This document shows positions 63,344 through 64,000 of a stretch of DNA of 64,000 bases, in pieces. The stretch spans positions 12,828 through 76,827 of the forward strand of contig CAZEVO010000004.1 in NCBI GenBank assembly GCA_964515235.1, in the 5' to 3' direction. Source of the stretch: OPU3-GD-OMZ sp964515235 (GTDB lineage: Bacteria; Pseudomonadota; Gammaproteobacteria; Methylococcales; Methylomonadaceae). Position 1 is the first letter of the stretch; each line of letters begins with the position of its first letter. A program made the position numbers and the translations under genes. The notes under the pieces were generated by a model that saw only the letters and a program-made list of their open reading frames with translations, had not been told where the DNA came from and did not search any database.

Positions 63344-63733
63344 TTAACCCGCTCCATTGCCTAAACGACGAAATTCACTCTCATCTTCATAAGGCAAATA
63401 AAAGTCTGTATTATCGTTCCAAAGAGTAATTAATTGGCTCTTACTTAAATCACACTCAACCTGTAAATTGTAATCAGGTAACGGCCTTCTTTGTCCTTCA
63501 GGTGAATTATCAGTCATCTTCATATCCAATTTTTCCCGACCCAAAGAAGTTATTGCATAACAAGAAAAACGATTACGAGCTGTTTCAGTTGATGATATCA
63601 ACCACCCTTGATTGATCATGAACCGTATTGAATTATGAAATGATCGCCTTTTAATCTCTAGCTTAACAATAATTTCATCCGACGAGACAATACCCTCATC
63701 AATTGTAGCTAAAATGGCTAAACGAATACTCAT
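63344..63733 (-). CDS. Winged-helix DNA-binding-like protein (unknown)
   Basis: Protein of 129 residues. The N-terminal 70 residues form a likely winged helix (SIRLAILATIDEGIVSSDEIIVKLEIKRRSFHNSIRFMINQGWLISSTETARNRFSCYAITSLGREKL), followed by an unstructured Pro/Asp-rich tail ending FRRLGNGAG. GGGAGG lies seven bases before the ATG. A strong terminator follows it. Regulator role is inference; its targets are unknown. Confidence 0.7.
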   Translation of the reverse strand: MSIRLAILATIDEGIVSSDEIIVKLEIKRRSFHNSIRFMINQGWLISSTETARNRFSCYAITSLGREKLDMKMTDNSPEGQRRPLPDYNLQVECDLSKSQLITLWNDNTDFYLPYEDESEFRRLGNGAG

Positions 63734-64000
63734 ATTAAAACCTCCCTTCTGGCCCTTTTGATTGCAGTAAAATTGCCTTGTACTTTATATTCTGCAAACT
63801 ATTAACTTGATTTAAAACCAAAATTTTTCTATAAACCCTATCTTTTCCTTATCAGCAATCTTTAAACATTTATAATAAAAATAGGTTTGCCAAATCCGTA
63901 TGGCAAACCCATCAGTCGATCATCGGAGGTAGGGGGGTTGAGATCGTATTCCCTTTGTTCTGAACATCAATATATTCGATGTTCTAAACTACTCAACAGT
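63734..64000. other. Noncoding right edge
   Basis: No gene is supported. The minus strand has stops in all three frames in the last 70 bases. It carries the terminator hairpin at 63884-63909 and a second imperfect hairpin GAACATC/GATGTTC around 63962-63984. The latter may lie in a 3' untranslated region or a structured RNA from a gene to the right. Confidence 0.45.
63871..63909 (-). terminator. Rho-independent terminator near the right edge
   Basis: GGTTTGCCA (63884-63892) pairs with TGGCAAACC (63901-63909) around an 8-base loop. On the minus strand the stem is followed by TATTTTTATTAT, a T-rich run, so it would end a transcript that comes from beyond the right edge of the window. Confidence 0.75.

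Noticed and set aside
1..64000. CRISPR array, tRNA genes, rRNA, insertion sequences or prophage
   Set aside because: No regular spaced repeats, no cloverleaf candidates with the GGTTCGA-type arm, no transposase or phage gene were recognised; xerC is the normal chromosomal recombinase in its conserved operon.

Overview
The window is a dense, AT-rich bacterial chromosome segment with ordinary gammaproteobacterial housekeeping content. Support for Gammaproteobacteria comes from gene order: lptM-lysA-dapF-DUF484-xerC, pepP-ubiH-ubiI beside ygfB, a zapB-like gene, zapA and 6S RNA, glnE-ilvE-waaF-waaC, metG-rsxABCDGE-nth with divergent apbC, rph-rdgB-hemW and trpEGDC. The genus cannot be named from sequence alone. 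The ThiS-ThiG fusion, the long phosphoglucomutase and the bufferin-type operon are compatible with methylotroph or sulfur-oxidiser lineages, but this is inference.

Layout. 1-4 kb: tungstate-type ABC transporter genes (tupB edge and tupA on minus, tupC divergent) and a TRAP permease pair without a binding protein. 4-10.5 kb: lysine/cell-wall and recombinase operon, two membrane proteins, dinB. 10.5-16 kb: darP with a small membrane protein, a DNA glycosylase, pgm, a ZIP transporter, pgeF-rluD. 16-25.7 kb: bamD, nadE, sucCD, the ubiquinone hydroxylase/pepP cluster, zapA. 25.8 kb: 6S RNA. 26-31.4 kb: waaC, a waaF remnant, ilvE, glnE. 31.5-34 kb: a Cys-containing lipoprotein convergent with a three-gene bufferin-like copper peptide operon. 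34-42 kb: nth, the Rsx/Rnf electron-transport complex, metG. 42-46 kb: apbC, a decayed interval, dcd, a CPBP protease with a four-helix membrane protein, and OsmC. 46-51.8 kb: a 1-phosphofructokinase-like kinase, trpEGDC, gmk. 51.9-54 kb: two small secreted proteins and yicC. 54-60.2 kb: rph, rdgB, hemW, pyrE, trmB, thiSG, aroG. 60.5-64 kb: DUF2288, greB, sixA, a WYENGQ-repeat protein, an acidic small protein and a winged-helix protein, with two minus-strand terminators.

How the parts fit. Chorismate supply (aroG) and use (trpEGDC), lysine/diaminopimelate synthesis, NAD, thiamine thiazole, ubiquinone and branched-chain amino acid transamination indicate a biosynthetically capable cell. Rsx, the Fe-S genes (apbC, nth, hemW) and ubiquinone genes indicate an active redox metabolism. 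The most notable signals are decay of lipopolysaccharide or glycan genes (waaF, an eptA-like tail, a possible FkbM-like tail), a compact bufABC operon with no adjacent DoxX-type gene, the ThiS-ThiG fusion, an inverted repeat between the divergent tup genes, and four convergent gene pairs whose stop codons interlock within four bases. No complete, clearly new multi-gene system was found. No tRNA, rRNA, insertion sequence, prophage or CRISPR array was seen.
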